Assembly (NCBI GenBank): GCA_903915535.1
Contig: CAIWTJ010000106.1
Span: forward strand, 1-52,998
Source of the DNA: Enhydrobacter aerosaccus
GTDB lineage: Bacteria > Pseudomonadota > Alphaproteobacteria > Reyranellales > Reyranellaceae
DNA: 52,998 bases
Direction of reading: 5' to 3'
Part shown: one piece after another, positions 44,339 to 52,884 of the stretch
Layout of the letters: each line of letters opens with the position of its first letter
Numbering within the stretch: position 1 is the stretch's first letter
Program-made: the position numbers and the translations under genes
Notes under the pieces: model-generated
Told to the model about the DNA's origin: nothing
Seen by the model: only the letters and a program-made list of their open reading frames with translations
Database searches by the model: none

Positions 44339-44959
44339 ATGATAGCGCATGTTGTCGGCAAGATCGCGGTGCTGCTGTGCATGACGCTCGCGGCTTGGCC
44401 GGCATCCGCCCAGACGCGGTTCATTCCGCTGCAGCTCATCATCGGCGACCGGTGGAACGGCGAAGAGACCATCACCTATCCCTCCGGGCGCTTTGTCGAG
44501 GGCGCCCGCGATACCGCGCCCAGTATCTGGGTCGGACCCAAGCAATGGGTTCATCCGAAGACCGGACGAACGCTTACCGTCTACGCGCGCGGACGCGACG
44601 GCCGCAATGCCGCGGAACAGGTCTTTGCAGTCCGTGACGATCAGACAGCGATCGGCCGCGTGGCCGATTCGCGCTTCGGCATCACCGCCTGCGACCAGGA
44701 AGCCAAGTATCCGCTTGGGCTCTGGAAGCACCGTGAGACCAGGACCTTCGAGAATGTCTGCTGGTACGGCGACAGGGTTCAGCCGAAGGTGACGACGATC
44801 GCGATCCAGGAGATCGACTACAGCTGTTACGGGCAGGAGCATTGCCTGCGGATCGAGTGGATACTGCGCGACAAGGGCAATGAAGCCCGAAACATCGATC
44901 ACCGGATCTACGATTTCGCACCTGGCCTTGGCATGATCCACGAGGTGAAGGGCCCGTAG
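44339..44959 (+). CDS. exported hypothetical protein, 206 aa
   Basis: I chose ATG 44339 (MIAHVVGKIAVLLCMTLAAW, cut after PASAQ), with AGG next to it; the ATG at 44303 would add 12 residues antisense to the TauD start. The mature part of about 180 residues has TYPSGRFVEGARDTAPSIWV and a C-terminal DYSCYGQEHCLRIEWILRD; it has four cysteines that may pair. No family is recognised. It is divergent from the TauD gene and its stop abuts the stop of the GSP synthase gene with no bases in between. Confidence 0.6.
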   Translation: MIAHVVGKIAVLLCMTLAAWPASAQTRFIPLQLIIGDRWNGEETITYPSGRFVEGARDTAPSIWVGPKQWVHPKTGRTLTVYARGRDGRNAAEQVFAVRDDQTAIGRVADSRFGITACDQEAKYPLGLWKHRETRTFENVCWYGDRVQPKVTTIAIQEIDYSCYGQEHCLRIEWILRDKGNEARNIDHRIYDFAPGLGMIHEVKGP

Positions 44960-46090
44960 CTATTCGAACCAATGCGGCACAAAGCGGCTGTTGTTGTGCG
45001 TGATCCGGCCATCGTCTTCGCGCATGCCGACACCTGCCGATTCGCCGCCAATCACCCACGACCCGATTAGCGCGTGGTTGCCGTCGAAGACCGGCAGCGG
45101 TTGGTAAGCCTGCCAGACGAAGCCTTCGGTGCCGTAGCTCCCGCCCGCAGTGTCGAACAGTCCGGGCCCGACCAGCGTGACGTTGTGCCCTTCGCGACCG
45201 AAGATCGGCTTCTTCACGTAGGCGCCACCAAGATCGGGATGCTCACGGTCGAAGGCGGGCAACAGATTGGCATGGTTGGGGAAGCCCTCCCACAGCAGCG
45301 GCAGCAGCAGTTTGTTCGACAGCAGCAGCTTCCACACCGGTTCGATGAAGGCGGTGGTGTCACCCGGCACGAAGGCGCCGAACGCCTCGCGCATCATCCA
45401 CTCCCAGGGATAGAGCTTGGCCAGCACCTGGATTGGCACTTCGTCGGGATCGGTGAAGCGCTTGCCGTTCCAGCCGATCTGCGGCACGGCGAGCGTCTTG
45501 GTAGCGAGACCTGCCTGAGTTGCCGTGTCGCGCAAATACTCGGAGGTAGCGAGATCCTCCGGATGATCCTCGAAGCGCGCGAAGTGGACAATGGCGTCGG
45601 GCGGCAGCTTGCCGGCCACGCCGCGCCACGCCTCGATCAGTTTCTCGTGGATCGAGTTGAACTGATCGGCTTCGGGCTTCACGTCTTTCAGCCAGTACCA
45701 CTGCACGACACCCGACTCGAAAAGCGCCGTTGGCGTGTCGGCGTTGTATTCGAGCATCTTGGGCGGGGTCTTGCCATCATAGACCAGGTCGAACCGGCCA
45801 GTAATGGTTGGATCGGACCGGCGCCAGACGGTCTCGATGTAATCGCCCCACGCGGCGGGGATCTTCATGCGTGCCCAGAGCTTGTTGGCGACGACGTACT
45901 CGACGGCCTGCAGACAGATCTTGTGCAGGGCCTCGGTCGCGGCCTCCATCTCGTCGACTTCGGCGGCGCTGAAAGCGTAGCAGGCCTGCTCGGTCCAGTA
46001 GGCCTTGCCGTCGATCGTGTAGTAATCGAAACCAAGAGCCTCGGCCTTCGTCTGCCAGCCCGGGCGGGGCGCGATGGCGTCGCGGCGCAT
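44960..46090 (-). CDS. glutathionylspermidine-synthase-like ATP-grasp ligase (YgiC/YjfC family)
   Basis: I chose ATG 46090 (MRRDAIAPRPGWQTKAEALG), one base after the upstream stop; the longer frame into the Gly/Ser-rich gene is a shadow. The 376-residue enzyme is like E. coli YgiC/YjfC: FDYYTIDGKAYWTEQACYAF, LVYDGKTPPKMLEYNADTPTALFESG, an ATP-grasp loop in YVKKPIFGREGHNV and a C-terminal GSWVIGGESAGVGMREDDG. The family is related to the synthetase half of glutathionylspermidine synthase and would ligate an amine to a carboxylate with ATP; the true product is not known. It is the last gene of the minus-strand series. Confidence 0.85.
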   Translation of the reverse strand: MRRDAIAPRPGWQTKAEALGFDYYTIDGKAYWTEQACYAFSAAEVDEMEAATEALHKICLQAVEYVVANKLWARMKIPAAWGDYIETVWRRSDPTITGRFDLVYDGKTPPKMLEYNADTPTALFESGVVQWYWLKDVKPEADQFNSIHEKLIEAWRGVAGKLPPDAIVHFARFEDHPEDLATSEYLRDTATQAGLATKTLAVPQIGWNGKRFTDPDEVPIQVLAKLYPWEWMMREAFGAFVPGDTTAFIEPVWKLLLSNKLLLPLLWEGFPNHANLLPAFDREHPDLGGAYVKKPIFGREGHNVTLVGPGLFDTAGGSYGTEGFVWQAYQPLPVFDGNHALIGSWVIGGESAGVGMREDDGRITHNNSRFVPHWFE

Positions 46091-46091
46091 T

Positions 46092-46478
46092 TCAGGAACC
46101 GCCTTCGCCGTGAGCTCCTGCGGAGCTGCCGAAGCCGCCGCGCGAACTCGTGGCCGTACCGCTGGAGTCACCCGATGAACCGGAGCCGGTGCGGCTTCCA
46201 CCGCTGCCGATGCCAGAGCCGCCGCCACCACCGCTGCGATTGGTCGTCTGCTGATCGCATGTCGGCGGTGAGCCGGGCGGGCAAGTGACGGCGATCGGTG
46301 GCCGGTAAAAAGGATTGCCCATGCCCCAGAAATAGGGCGTCGACCGGAAGGCACCGACGGTCGGGGTACAGGAGTAGAGCAGCGCCGCGGCGCCCGCGCC
46401 CATCAGCACCAGTTTGACGGCGGGTGACATGCGCTGGGGACCGTCATCCTGGGGGTCGATCGGCCCTTGGTCGGACAT
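46092..46478 (-). CDS. YgiB-like (DUF1190-type) small membrane or lipoprotein-like protein
   Basis: The 128-residue product has one hydrophobic segment (about 18-37, SPAVKLVLMGAGAAALLYSC), a cysteine right after it, an aromatic stretch (RSTPYFWGMGNPFYRPP) and a Gly/Ser-rich tail with RGGFGSSA, like the end of E. coli YgiB. It sits between the DUF350 and GSP-synthase-like genes, with single-base gaps, as in YgiB-YgiC-type operons. I assign it from that context and the tail motif, as overall similarity is weak. It is probably an envelope partner of the ATP-grasp enzyme. Confidence 0.65.
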   Translation of the reverse strand: MSDQGPIDPQDDGPQRMSPAVKLVLMGAGAAALLYSCTPTVGAFRSTPYFWGMGNPFYRPPIAVTCPPGSPPTCDQQTTNRSGGGGGSGIGSGGSRTGSGSSGDSSGTATSSRGGFGSSAGAHGEGGS

Positions 46479-46479
46479 G

Positions 46480-46890
46480 TCAGGCGGTGAGGCAGGCCGC
46501 GTTTACGAGGCCGAACGAGAGAGCGAAGCCGCCAGCGGTAACGCCGGCGGCGATCGAGTTGCCTTCGATCGCTTCGGGTAGATGAGGCAGTGTCACGCGC
46601 ATGCCGGCATGCACCACGGCTTGCACGGCAACGGCGACGCTGGCCCAGAGCACGACGTCGAGCAGGCTCGCGGAGTGCGCAATCGTGTTGGCGAGTGGAA
46701 GGCAGAAGCCCAATACAGCCCCGATCAGGGCGATCGCTGCGGCGGTGTTGCCGGCGCGGATCAGCGCGAATTCGCGCCACGGGGTTATCAGGGTGTAGAC
46801 CCAGGTGAAGAGCAGGGTGAGCGCGAAGCTCGTCACCACATATCGCACGAAGTTGGGGAAGGCTCTCATCAGCCAGTCGAACTCAGGCAT
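46480..46890 (-). CDS. DUF350 (YjfL-like) membrane protein
   Basis: This 136-residue protein has four predicted helices: FVRYVVTSFALTLLFTWVYT, AAAIALIGAVLGFCLPLANT, LLDVVLWASVAVAVQAVVHA and SIAAGVTAGGFALSFGLVNA. That is half of the typical eight-helix YjfL, which is normally two DUF350 units, so it should act as a dimer or be a short form. DUF350 genes commonly accompany YgiB- and GSP-synthase-like genes, as here. The function is not established; a role in membrane stress is a guess from its partners. Confidence 0.75.
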   Translation of the reverse strand: MPEFDWLMRAFPNFVRYVVTSFALTLLFTWVYTLITPWREFALIRAGNTAAAIALIGAVLGFCLPLANTIAHSASLLDVVLWASVAVAVQAVVHAGMRVTLPHLPEAIEGNSIAAGVTAGGFALSFGLVNAACLTA

Positions 46891-46907
46891 GCCGAAATCC
46901 TGTGCGC

Positions 46908-47660
46908 CTAGCCGTGCATCGTCAAGCCGCCGGAGACGCTGATCGTCTGGCCGGTGATGAAGGCGGCGTCGTCGCTCGCGAGGAAGCAGACGGCGCCGGG
47001 AATATCCTCCGGCTGCCCGACTCGCTTCATAGGGATTGCACCGACTAGTGCCGCGCGCACCTTCTGTCCGCGCTCGTCATCGCCTGCGACCGCCGCCAAC
47101 AATGGTGTGTCGGTCGGTCCCGGGCACACGGCGTTCAAGGTGATGCCCTTGCGCGCGACTTCGCGGGCCACCGTCTTGGTGAAGGCGATGATGCCGCCCT
47201 TGCAGGCGGAGTAGACGGCTTCCTGCGAGGAGCCTACGCGGCCCGCGTCGGAGGCGATGTTCACGATGCGCCCGCTGCCGCGGGCGATCATCGTCTTCAG
47301 CACGTAGTGGCTCATGTTGAGCGGGCCGCGCAGATTGATCGCGATCAACTGGTCCCAAAGGTCGGGCGTGGTGTCCACGAAATTGGCGAAGCGATCCCAG
47401 CCCGCGTTGTTCACCAGGATATCCGTCGGGCCGGCTTCCTTCTCGAAACGGGCGATCGCATCGCCGACGGCCTCGTAATCGGAGATGTCTACGGGCGAGC
47501 TGTGGCCTCCAACTTCGTTGGCGATTTGCGTGGCGGCAGCGACGTTCTTGTCGAACACGCCGACATGTGCGCCGTAGCCCGCGAAACGGCGGCAGATCGC
47601 GCTGCCGATCGCACCGCCGCCGCCGGTGACGATGACGCTCTTGCCTTTTAGTCCGCGCAT
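46908..47660 (-). CDS. short-chain dehydrogenase/reductase, BadH-like
   Basis: The 250-residue SDR has TGGGGAIG (12-19) for NAD(P), NNAG at 84-87 and the triad Ser137, Tyr150, Lys154 (VNIASDAG; AVYSACKGG). The stretches DILVNNAGWD, RIVNIASDAGRVGSS and NAVCPGPTDTPLL closely match 2-hydroxycyclohexanecarboxyl-CoA dehydrogenase (BadH) of benzoate-type pathways, so oxidation of a hydroxyacyl-CoA is likely; that it is truly BadH is an inference. It follows the crotonase gene by 10 bases and precedes the DUF350 gene by 17. Confidence 0.88.
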   Translation of the reverse strand: MRGLKGKSVIVTGGGGAIGSAICRRFAGYGAHVGVFDKNVAAATQIANEVGGHSSPVDISDYEAVGDAIARFEKEAGPTDILVNNAGWDRFANFVDTTPDLWDQLIAINLRGPLNMSHYVLKTMIARGSGRIVNIASDAGRVGSSQEAVYSACKGGIIAFTKTVAREVARKGITLNAVCPGPTDTPLLAAVAGDDERGQKVRAALVGAIPMKRVGQPEDIPGAVCFLASDDAAFITGQTISVSGGLTMHG

Positions 47661-47670
47661 GATCGGCCCC

Positions 47671-48483
47671 TCAGATCGGCGAGTACGGGTCGAACTTGGG
47701 CTTGCGCTTCTCGAGGTGAGAAGCGAGCCCTTCCTTAACGTCGGGTCCGAGGAAGCCCAGCATCTCGAGTCCGAGCGAAGTGTCGAAGGTCGGTCCCATC
47801 ATGCGCAGCCAGTTGTTCAGCGCGTACTTGGTGAAGCGGATCGAGGTCTGCGCGCCTTCGGCGAGCTTGGTCGCCACTTCGAGACCCTTGGCCTCGAGCT
47901 GATCGTCCTCGACGCAGAGCGAGACAAGTCCGATGCGCTCGGCTTCCTCGCCGTCGACCGCTTCGCAGAGCAGCAGGTAGTATTTGGCCTTCGCCATGCC
48001 GCAGAGCAGAGGCCAGACGATGCAGGCGTGGTCGCCTGCGGCGACGCCGAGGCGGGTATGGCCATCGATGATCTTGGCCTTCTTCGAGGCGATCGACACG
48101 TCCGCCAGGATGCCCGCCACGAGGCCTGCCCCGACGGCGGGACCGCGCATCGTGCTGACGATCGGCTTGGAGCAATTGATCACGTTGTAGACGATGTCTC
48201 GCGCTTCCTTCCAGGTGCGGAGCAGCGCGTTGTGGTCCTTGATGTTCTTTTCGATGATGTCGAAGTCGCCGCCGGCCGAGAAGACCTTGCCGCCAGCGCC
48301 TTGGATGATGACGCAGTTCACCGTGTCGTCGCCGTCGATATCGCGCCACACGTCGACCAGCTCGCGATGCATGATCGCGTCGGTCGCGTTGTACTTCTCC
48401 GGGCGGTTCATGGTGACGCGCAGCACCTTGGGGTGCGGACGATCGAAAACCAGGCGCTGATAGCGCTTCTGCCAGTCCGACAT
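47671..48483 (-). CDS. crotonase-fold (enoyl-CoA hydratase/isomerase family) protein
   Basis: The ATG at 48483 ([20 protein letters not shown]) has GGAGGAGA upstream, but that site lies in a hairpin. The 270-residue product has the crotonase oxyanion parts FSAGGDF (68-74) and GPAVGAGL (114-121). By motif alignment the two catalytic Glu of rat hydratase (GGGCELA and GQPE) are Val122 and His142 here, so it is not a standard hydratase and may be an isomerase, hydrolase or ring-opening enzyme. With the BadH-like SDR beside it, a CoA-ester ring or chain pathway is likely. The gene follows trpE by 29 bases. Confidence 0.83.
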   Translation of the reverse strand: MSDWQKRYQRLVFDRPHPKVLRVTMNRPEKYNATDAIMHRELVDVWRDIDGDDTVNCVIIQGAGGKVFSAGGDFDIIEKNIKDHNALLRTWKEARDIVYNVINCSKPIVSTMRGPAVGAGLVAGILADVSIASKKAKIIDGHTRLGVAAGDHACIVWPLLCGMAKAKYYLLLCEAVDGEEAERIGLVSLCVEDDQLEAKGLEVATKLAEGAQTSIRFTKYALNNWLRMMGPTFDTSLGLEMLGFLGPDVKEGLASHLEKRKPKFDPYSPI

Positions 48484-48490
48484 TGAGTTG

Positions 48491-48510
48491 TCTCCTCCGT
48501 TTGGAGGAGA
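48491..48510 (-). promoter_or_regulatory. hairpin covering the crotonase gene ribosome-binding site
   Basis: In the minus-strand RNA, UCUCCUCC pairs perfectly with GGAGGAGA across a 4-base loop (AAAC). The right arm is the Shine-Dalgarno sequence of the gene starting at 48483, and the left arm starts two bases after the trpE stop codon. The stem has 8 pairs, five of them G-C. It can act as a translational block, opened when a ribosome finishes trpE, or as a weak terminator without a T-run. Confidence 0.65.
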
Positions 48511-48512
48511 GC

Positions 48513-50045
48513 CTAGCGCCGAGTGTTGCCGGACGTCCAATTGGCGGCGTTGGCGAAGCGGACCGCTTCTTCCGCCGCGCGAACCAGGGCACGAGCCTTC
48601 TGATGGCTTTCCTGGAACTCCGCCTCGAGGTCGCTGTCGGCCACGACGCCGACACCGGCCTGCACGTACATGGTGTTGTCCTTCACCAGGCCGGTGCGCA
48701 GCAGGATGCAGGTGTCCATCGTGCCGTTGGCCGCGAAGTAGCCCGCGCAGCCCGCATAGATGCCGCGGCTCACCGGCTCCAGTTCGTCGATGATCTGCAT
48801 GGCGCGCACCTTGGGCGCGCCGGAGAGCGTGCCGGCGGGGAAGCCCGCCTTGAGGGCGTCGATCGCGTCGAGTCCGTCTTCCAGCGTGCCTTCGACATGG
48901 CTGCTGATGTGCTGGACGTGGCTGTACTTCTCGATGGTGAACTGCTCGACGACCCGCACCGAGCCGATCTTGGAGACGCGGCCCACGTCGTTGCGTGCCA
49001 GATCGACCAGCATCAGGTGCTCGGCTCGCTCCTTGGGATCGGCCAGCAGTTCCTCGGCGAGGCGCTTGTCTTCCTCAGGAGTAGCGCCGCGCGGGCGCGT
49101 GCCGGCGAGCGGGCGGATCGTGACGATGTTGTCGCGCAGGCGGACCAGAATCTCGGGGCTGGAGCCCACGATCGTGAAGTCGCCGTAGTCGAAGAAGATC
49201 AGGAACGGCGACGGGTTGATGCGGCGCAGCGACCGGTAAAGCGAGAGCGGCGGCAGCTTGAACGGCAGCGAGAAGCGCTGCGACGGCACGATCTGGAAGG
49301 CATCGCCCGCGGCGATGTACTCCTTGCAGACGGAGACCATGTTCTTGAACTCGGCCTCGCTCATGTTCGGAGTCGGCGCCGGCAGCGGCGCCAGCGCATC
49401 GGCGCCCTCGCGGCGTGTCGGCAGCGAGCGTTCGAAGTCGGAAACAGCATCGGCCAGCCGTTCGGAGGCCGCATCGTAGGCGGCGCGGGCGCTGACGCCT
49501 TCCTGCGGCCAGACTGGCGTCACCAGGTTGACGATGTCTTCCAGCCGATCGAACACGCAGACGATCGTCGGCCGCACCATGATGGCGTCGGGCAGGTTCA
49601 ACGGATCGGGATGGACGGTCGGCAGCCGCTCCATGTCGCGGACCATCTCGTAGCCCAGGAAGCCGAACAGGCCGGACGCCATCGGCGGTAGGCCGGCGGG
49701 GATATCCAGCTGGCACTCGCGGATCAGCGTCCGCAGCGTCTCGAGCGGACGGCCGGGGAGGGGTTCGAAGGTGTGGGCATCGATGTGGGCGCGGCGGTTG
49801 ATCTCGGCCTTGCCCTTGATGCAGCGCCAGATCACGTCGGGCTTGAAGCCGATGATCGAATAGCGGCCGCGCACCGAACCGCCCTCGACCGATTCGAGGA
49901 GGAACGAATTGGGACGGCCATCGGCGAGCTTCAGGTAGGCGGATACCGGCGTTTCGAGATCGGCCACCAGCTTGGTCGACACGAGCTGCGGCTTGCCAGC
50001 CTCGTAGACCCGCGTGAAGGCATCGAGTTCGGGCGAGATCGACAT
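48513..50045 (-). CDS. trpE: anthranilate synthase component I
   Basis: TrpE makes anthranilate from chorismate with ammonia from TrpG. I chose ATG 50045 ([20 protein letters not shown]), 4 bases after the foldase stop, giving 510 residues. The tryptophan feedback motif LLES is at 49-52 ([10 protein letters not shown]). The chorismate-binding domain shows [56 protein letters not shown] and [10 protein letters not shown], all intact. It is a stand-alone TrpE, not a TrpEG fusion. Its partner trpG is about 34 kb away, although the two are usually adjacent in this gene order. Confidence 0.96.
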   Translation of the reverse strand: MSISPELDAFTRVYEAGKPQLVSTKLVADLETPVSAYLKLADGRPNSFLLESVEGGSVRGRYSIIGFKPDVIWRCIKGKAEINRRAHIDAHTFEPLPGRPLETLRTLIRECQLDIPAGLPPMASGLFGFLGYEMVRDMERLPTVHPDPLNLPDAIMVRPTIVCVFDRLEDIVNLVTPVWPQEGVSARAAYDAASERLADAVSDFERSLPTRREGADALAPLPAPTPNMSEAEFKNMVSVCKEYIAAGDAFQIVPSQRFSLPFKLPPLSLYRSLRRINPSPFLIFFDYGDFTIVGSSPEILVRLRDNIVTIRPLAGTRPRGATPEEDKRLAEELLADPKERAEHLMLVDLARNDVGRVSKIGSVRVVEQFTIEKYSHVQHISSHVEGTLEDGLDAIDALKAGFPAGTLSGAPKVRAMQIIDELEPVSRGIYAGCAGYFAANGTMDTCILLRTGLVKDNTMYVQAGVGVVADSDLEAEFQESHQKARALVRAAEEAVRFANAANWTSGNTRR

Positions 50046-50049
50046 CTGC

Positions 50050-51987
50050 CTACTGCGGCGCCTGTTGCGGCGCAAAGGCCTGGGCGAACACGGCCTGGTT
50101 CACCGTCACTCCGTACTTTTGGCGCAGCGCGCCTAGCAGTTGCGCCACGAGGTCGTTCGCCAGCATCGAGTCGAGCTGGGCGCCGAAGCGGTCGAGCGTG
50201 TCCTTGGCCTTGTCGATGTCGGCCGCTTCGATCGCCTTGGGCCGCACGATCACGTTGCCGTCGGCCCCCCGCACGAGTTCGACCTTGCCGACAGCGAGGC
50301 GGAAGGCGGCCTGTGCCGCGGGCTGGGCCAGATGGGCGGCGGGATCGGTGTCGTAGCGCGTGACGGCCTTCGAGGTCTCGAGTTGGACGCCGAGCTCCTT
50401 GGCGATCGCGGCGAGATCGCCGCCGGCATTGGCCTTGTCGAGCGCTTCCTTCGCCTTGGCGTCGGAAAGCTTGCGCCGCTCTTCGACCTGCCAGGCTTCG
50501 GTTACCTTCGCCTCGACTTCGGAGAGGGCAGGGATGCGCGCCGGCGTCACGCGATCGGTGCGGACGACGAAGTCCTCACCTTTCGGTGTCTCCAGCAGGT
50601 CGCTCTCGCTGCTTTCGCGCGTGGCGAAGGCGGCCTGGACGATTTCGGCCGCTGCCGGTCCGATAACGACCTGCTTGCCGGACGCGTCCTGGCCACGGGC
50701 ATCGACATTGTCGTAGCTCTTGACCTTGATCTGCAGTTCTTCGGCCGCGGTCTTCATCGACTGCGTCTTGTTGAGGACGCGCGCGAAGTCGTTCACCAGC
50801 TTGATCAGAAGTTCGGGCGCGGCCTGCGCCTTGGCGTCCTGCGCGAGCTTGTCCTTGACCTCATCGAACGGCGTCACCTTGCCGGGCTCGATCTTGTTGA
50901 TGCGCACGACATGCCAGCCCAGCGGCGACTTGATCGGATTGGGATCGAGTCCTTGCGGAGCGGCGAACACACCGTCGGCCAGGGCACCGGCGGGAAGGTC
51001 CTTCTTCAAGACGGTGCCGAGCTTGATCACGCCATCGGCGTTGCCGGTCACTTCCTTGGTCGCGTCCTCGAGCGACTTGCCGCCCTGGGCCGCGGCGATG
51101 ATCTTCTTCGCCTTGTCCTCGGTATCGGCCATCGCCTGGTCGACGTCGCGCTTCTCGGGCGCGCCGAACTCGGCCTGGCGGGCGTCGTATTCCTGCTTCA
51201 CCTGCTCCGGCGTCACCTTCACCTGGTCCATCACGTCGTCGACGGTCATCAGTACGTAGGAGAAGGCCCGATATTCCGGGATCTGGAACTTGAGCTTGTT
51301 GGCCTCGAAATAAGTGTTGAGCTGTTCGGCCGTGGGCTTGGGCACGGTCGCGATGATCGTGTCGGGGATGTAGACGGTCTCAACGATCCGCTTTTCGCTC
51401 TCCATCTTGAAGATGTCGTCGCGCACCGTCTTGGGCGACAGGCCCTGGGTGTGGATCACGCCCAGCAACTGACCGGAAGCGATCTCGCGACGGATGTCGG
51501 CGACATAGTCGGCCTCCGGGATGCGCGCGTTCTGCAGGCGGTTCTTGTAGAGGATGGGATCGAAGGCGCCGTTGGTGCCGGCAAATTCCGGCTTGCGGGC
51601 AATGGCGGCGCGAATCTCGCCGTCGCCGACGACGATGCCGTATTGCTGAACCGCATTGTCGATGACGGCGCGCTGCACCACGTCCTCGAGGGCGCGCAGA
51701 TGGATGCCGTAACGCAGGGCCTGCTCGGGCTCCGGACGCTGGCCGGTCTGGCGCTCGATCTGCTGGAGCTGGCGGTTGAAGAGGTCGCGAACCTCGGTCA
51801 CCGAGACCGACGTGCCGCCGACCCAGCCGTAGACGGGGACGTGCGTGCCGCCGACATGGGCGACTTCCGCCGTTCCGGCGCCGGTGCGTAACATGTCGCC
51901 GATGCCCCACAGGGCAAAGCTGATCACGAGCGTGCTCATGAGCAGCGCCATGATGACGTAACCGGCGTATTTCCTGAATTTGCTCAC
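50050..51987 (-). CDS. PpiD/SurA-type peptidyl-prolyl isomerase, membrane-anchored
   Basis: The 645-residue foldase has one N-terminal membrane helix (about 8-30, YAGYVIMALLMSTLVISFAL), a SurA-N-like chaperone region (about 55-200), a parvulin-like domain near 270-380 (with LGTVLKKDLPAGALADGVFA and SPLGWHVVRINKI) and a C-terminal chaperone part. It works in the periplasm on exported proteins near the Sec exit. The neighbours secG, tpiA and trpE match the usual alphaproteobacterial order. It leads the minus-strand series, and its start is 117 bases from the divergent tpiA. Confidence 0.9.
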   Translation of the reverse strand: MSKFRKYAGYVIMALLMSTLVISFALWGIGDMLRTGAGTAEVAHVGGTHVPVYGWVGGTSVSVTEVRDLFNRQLQQIERQTGQRPEPEQALRYGIHLRALEDVVQRAVIDNAVQQYGIVVGDGEIRAAIARKPEFAGTNGAFDPILYKNRLQNARIPEADYVADIRREIASGQLLGVIHTQGLSPKTVRDDIFKMESEKRIVETVYIPDTIIATVPKPTAEQLNTYFEANKLKFQIPEYRAFSYVLMTVDDVMDQVKVTPEQVKQEYDARQAEFGAPEKRDVDQAMADTEDKAKKIIAAAQGGKSLEDATKEVTGNADGVIKLGTVLKKDLPAGALADGVFAAPQGLDPNPIKSPLGWHVVRINKIEPGKVTPFDEVKDKLAQDAKAQAAPELLIKLVNDFARVLNKTQSMKTAAEELQIKVKSYDNVDARGQDASGKQVVIGPAAAEIVQAAFATRESSESDLLETPKGEDFVVRTDRVTPARIPALSEVEAKVTEAWQVEERRKLSDAKAKEALDKANAGGDLAAIAKELGVQLETSKAVTRYDTDPAAHLAQPAAQAAFRLAVGKVELVRGADGNVIVRPKAIEAADIDKAKDTLDRFGAQLDSMLANDLVAQLLGALRQKYGVTVNQAVFAQAFAPQQAPQ

Positions 51988-52104
51988 TGGCAGAACTTCA
52001 CGCGAAAATGGGGCTTTAAGAGGGGCGCATGCCTACCATTGGTGCCCTTTGACCGCAAACGCCGTCGCCGCTAGACACGCGACCCAGAACGAACAGGAAA
52101 AACC

Positions 52105-52860
52105 ATGGCCCGAACGCGCATTCCACTGATCGCCGGCAACTGGAAAATGAACGGCCTCAAGGCCGATGCCCTGTCGCTGGCCCGGGTCGTCGCGGCCGGC
52201 GTGAAGCAGGAAGCCTGGAAGGATCGCGAGGTCCTCGTGTGCCCGCCCGCAACCCTGGTGATGGCCGTCGCCGAGGCGGTTAAAGGCAGCGGCCTGCTGG
52301 TGGGCGGGGAGGACTGCCACGCGAAGGCGAGCGGCGCCCATACCGGGGACATCTCGGCCGAAATGCTGAAGGACGCCGGGGCCAGTCACGTCATCGTCGG
52401 CCATTCCGAGCGCCGGACCGATTGCGGTGAAACCGACGCCAAGGTGAAAGCAAAGGCCGAAGCAGCGTGGCGCGCCGGACTGCTGCCGATCGTCTGCATC
52501 GGGGAGACGCTCGCAGAGCGGGAGGCGGGCAAGACGCTCGCCGTGCTCGAAACTCAGCTGAAAGGCAGCGTTCCCGCAGGTTCGACCGCCGCCAAACTGG
52601 TCGTGGCCTACGAGCCGGTGTGGGCAATCGGAACCGGAAAGACGCCGACGACGCCCGAAGTCGCCGCAGCGCACGCGCATATTCGCAAGGTCCTGGGAGG
52701 GCTGATGGGCGACGCGGCAGGTGTCCGGCTGCTCTACGGCGGCTCGGTCAAGGGCAGCAATGCCGCCGAGCTTCTGGCCGTGGCCGACGTCGATGGCGCG
52801 CTGGTCGGCGGGGCGGCCCTTAAGGCTGACGAATTTTTGGCTATCGCCAAGGCCGCCTAA
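52105..52860 (+). CDS. tpiA: triosephosphate isomerase
   Basis: Tpi interconverts dihydroxyacetone phosphate and glyceraldehyde 3-phosphate. The 251-residue barrel has Lys14 in AGNWKMNG, the catalytic His in IVGHSERR, the Glu in [14 protein letters not shown] (with the phosphate-gripping lid loop) and the late [15 protein letters not shown]. All expected residues are present. ATG 52105 follows AGGAAAAACC. It is divergent from the foldase gene, and secG begins 24 bases after its stop, so both are likely on one transcript. Confidence 0.97.
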   Translation: MARTRIPLIAGNWKMNGLKADALSLARVVAAGVKQEAWKDREVLVCPPATLVMAVAEAVKGSGLLVGGEDCHAKASGAHTGDISAEMLKDAGASHVIVGHSERRTDCGETDAKVKAKAEAAWRAGLLPIVCIGETLAEREAGKTLAVLETQLKGSVPAGSTAAKLVVAYEPVWAIGTGKTPTTPEVAAAHAHIRKVLGGLMGDAAGVRLLYGGSVKGSNAAELLAVADVDGALVGGAALKADEFLAIAKAA

Positions 52861-52884
52861 AGCGGCTAGAAGCCCCGGCTGAAA

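Noticed and set aside
47671..48483. BadI (2-ketocyclohexanecarboxyl-CoA hydrolase) for the crotonase-fold gene
   Set aside because: The neighbour resembles BadH, but the crotonase itself lacks close BadI-like stretches beyond the common fold, so I kept a family-level name.
14181..48512. The 34-kb block between trpG and trpE as a classic integrative element or prophage
   Set aside because: No integrase, transposase, phage gene, flanking repeat or tRNA was seen, and most genes have the same composition as the core.
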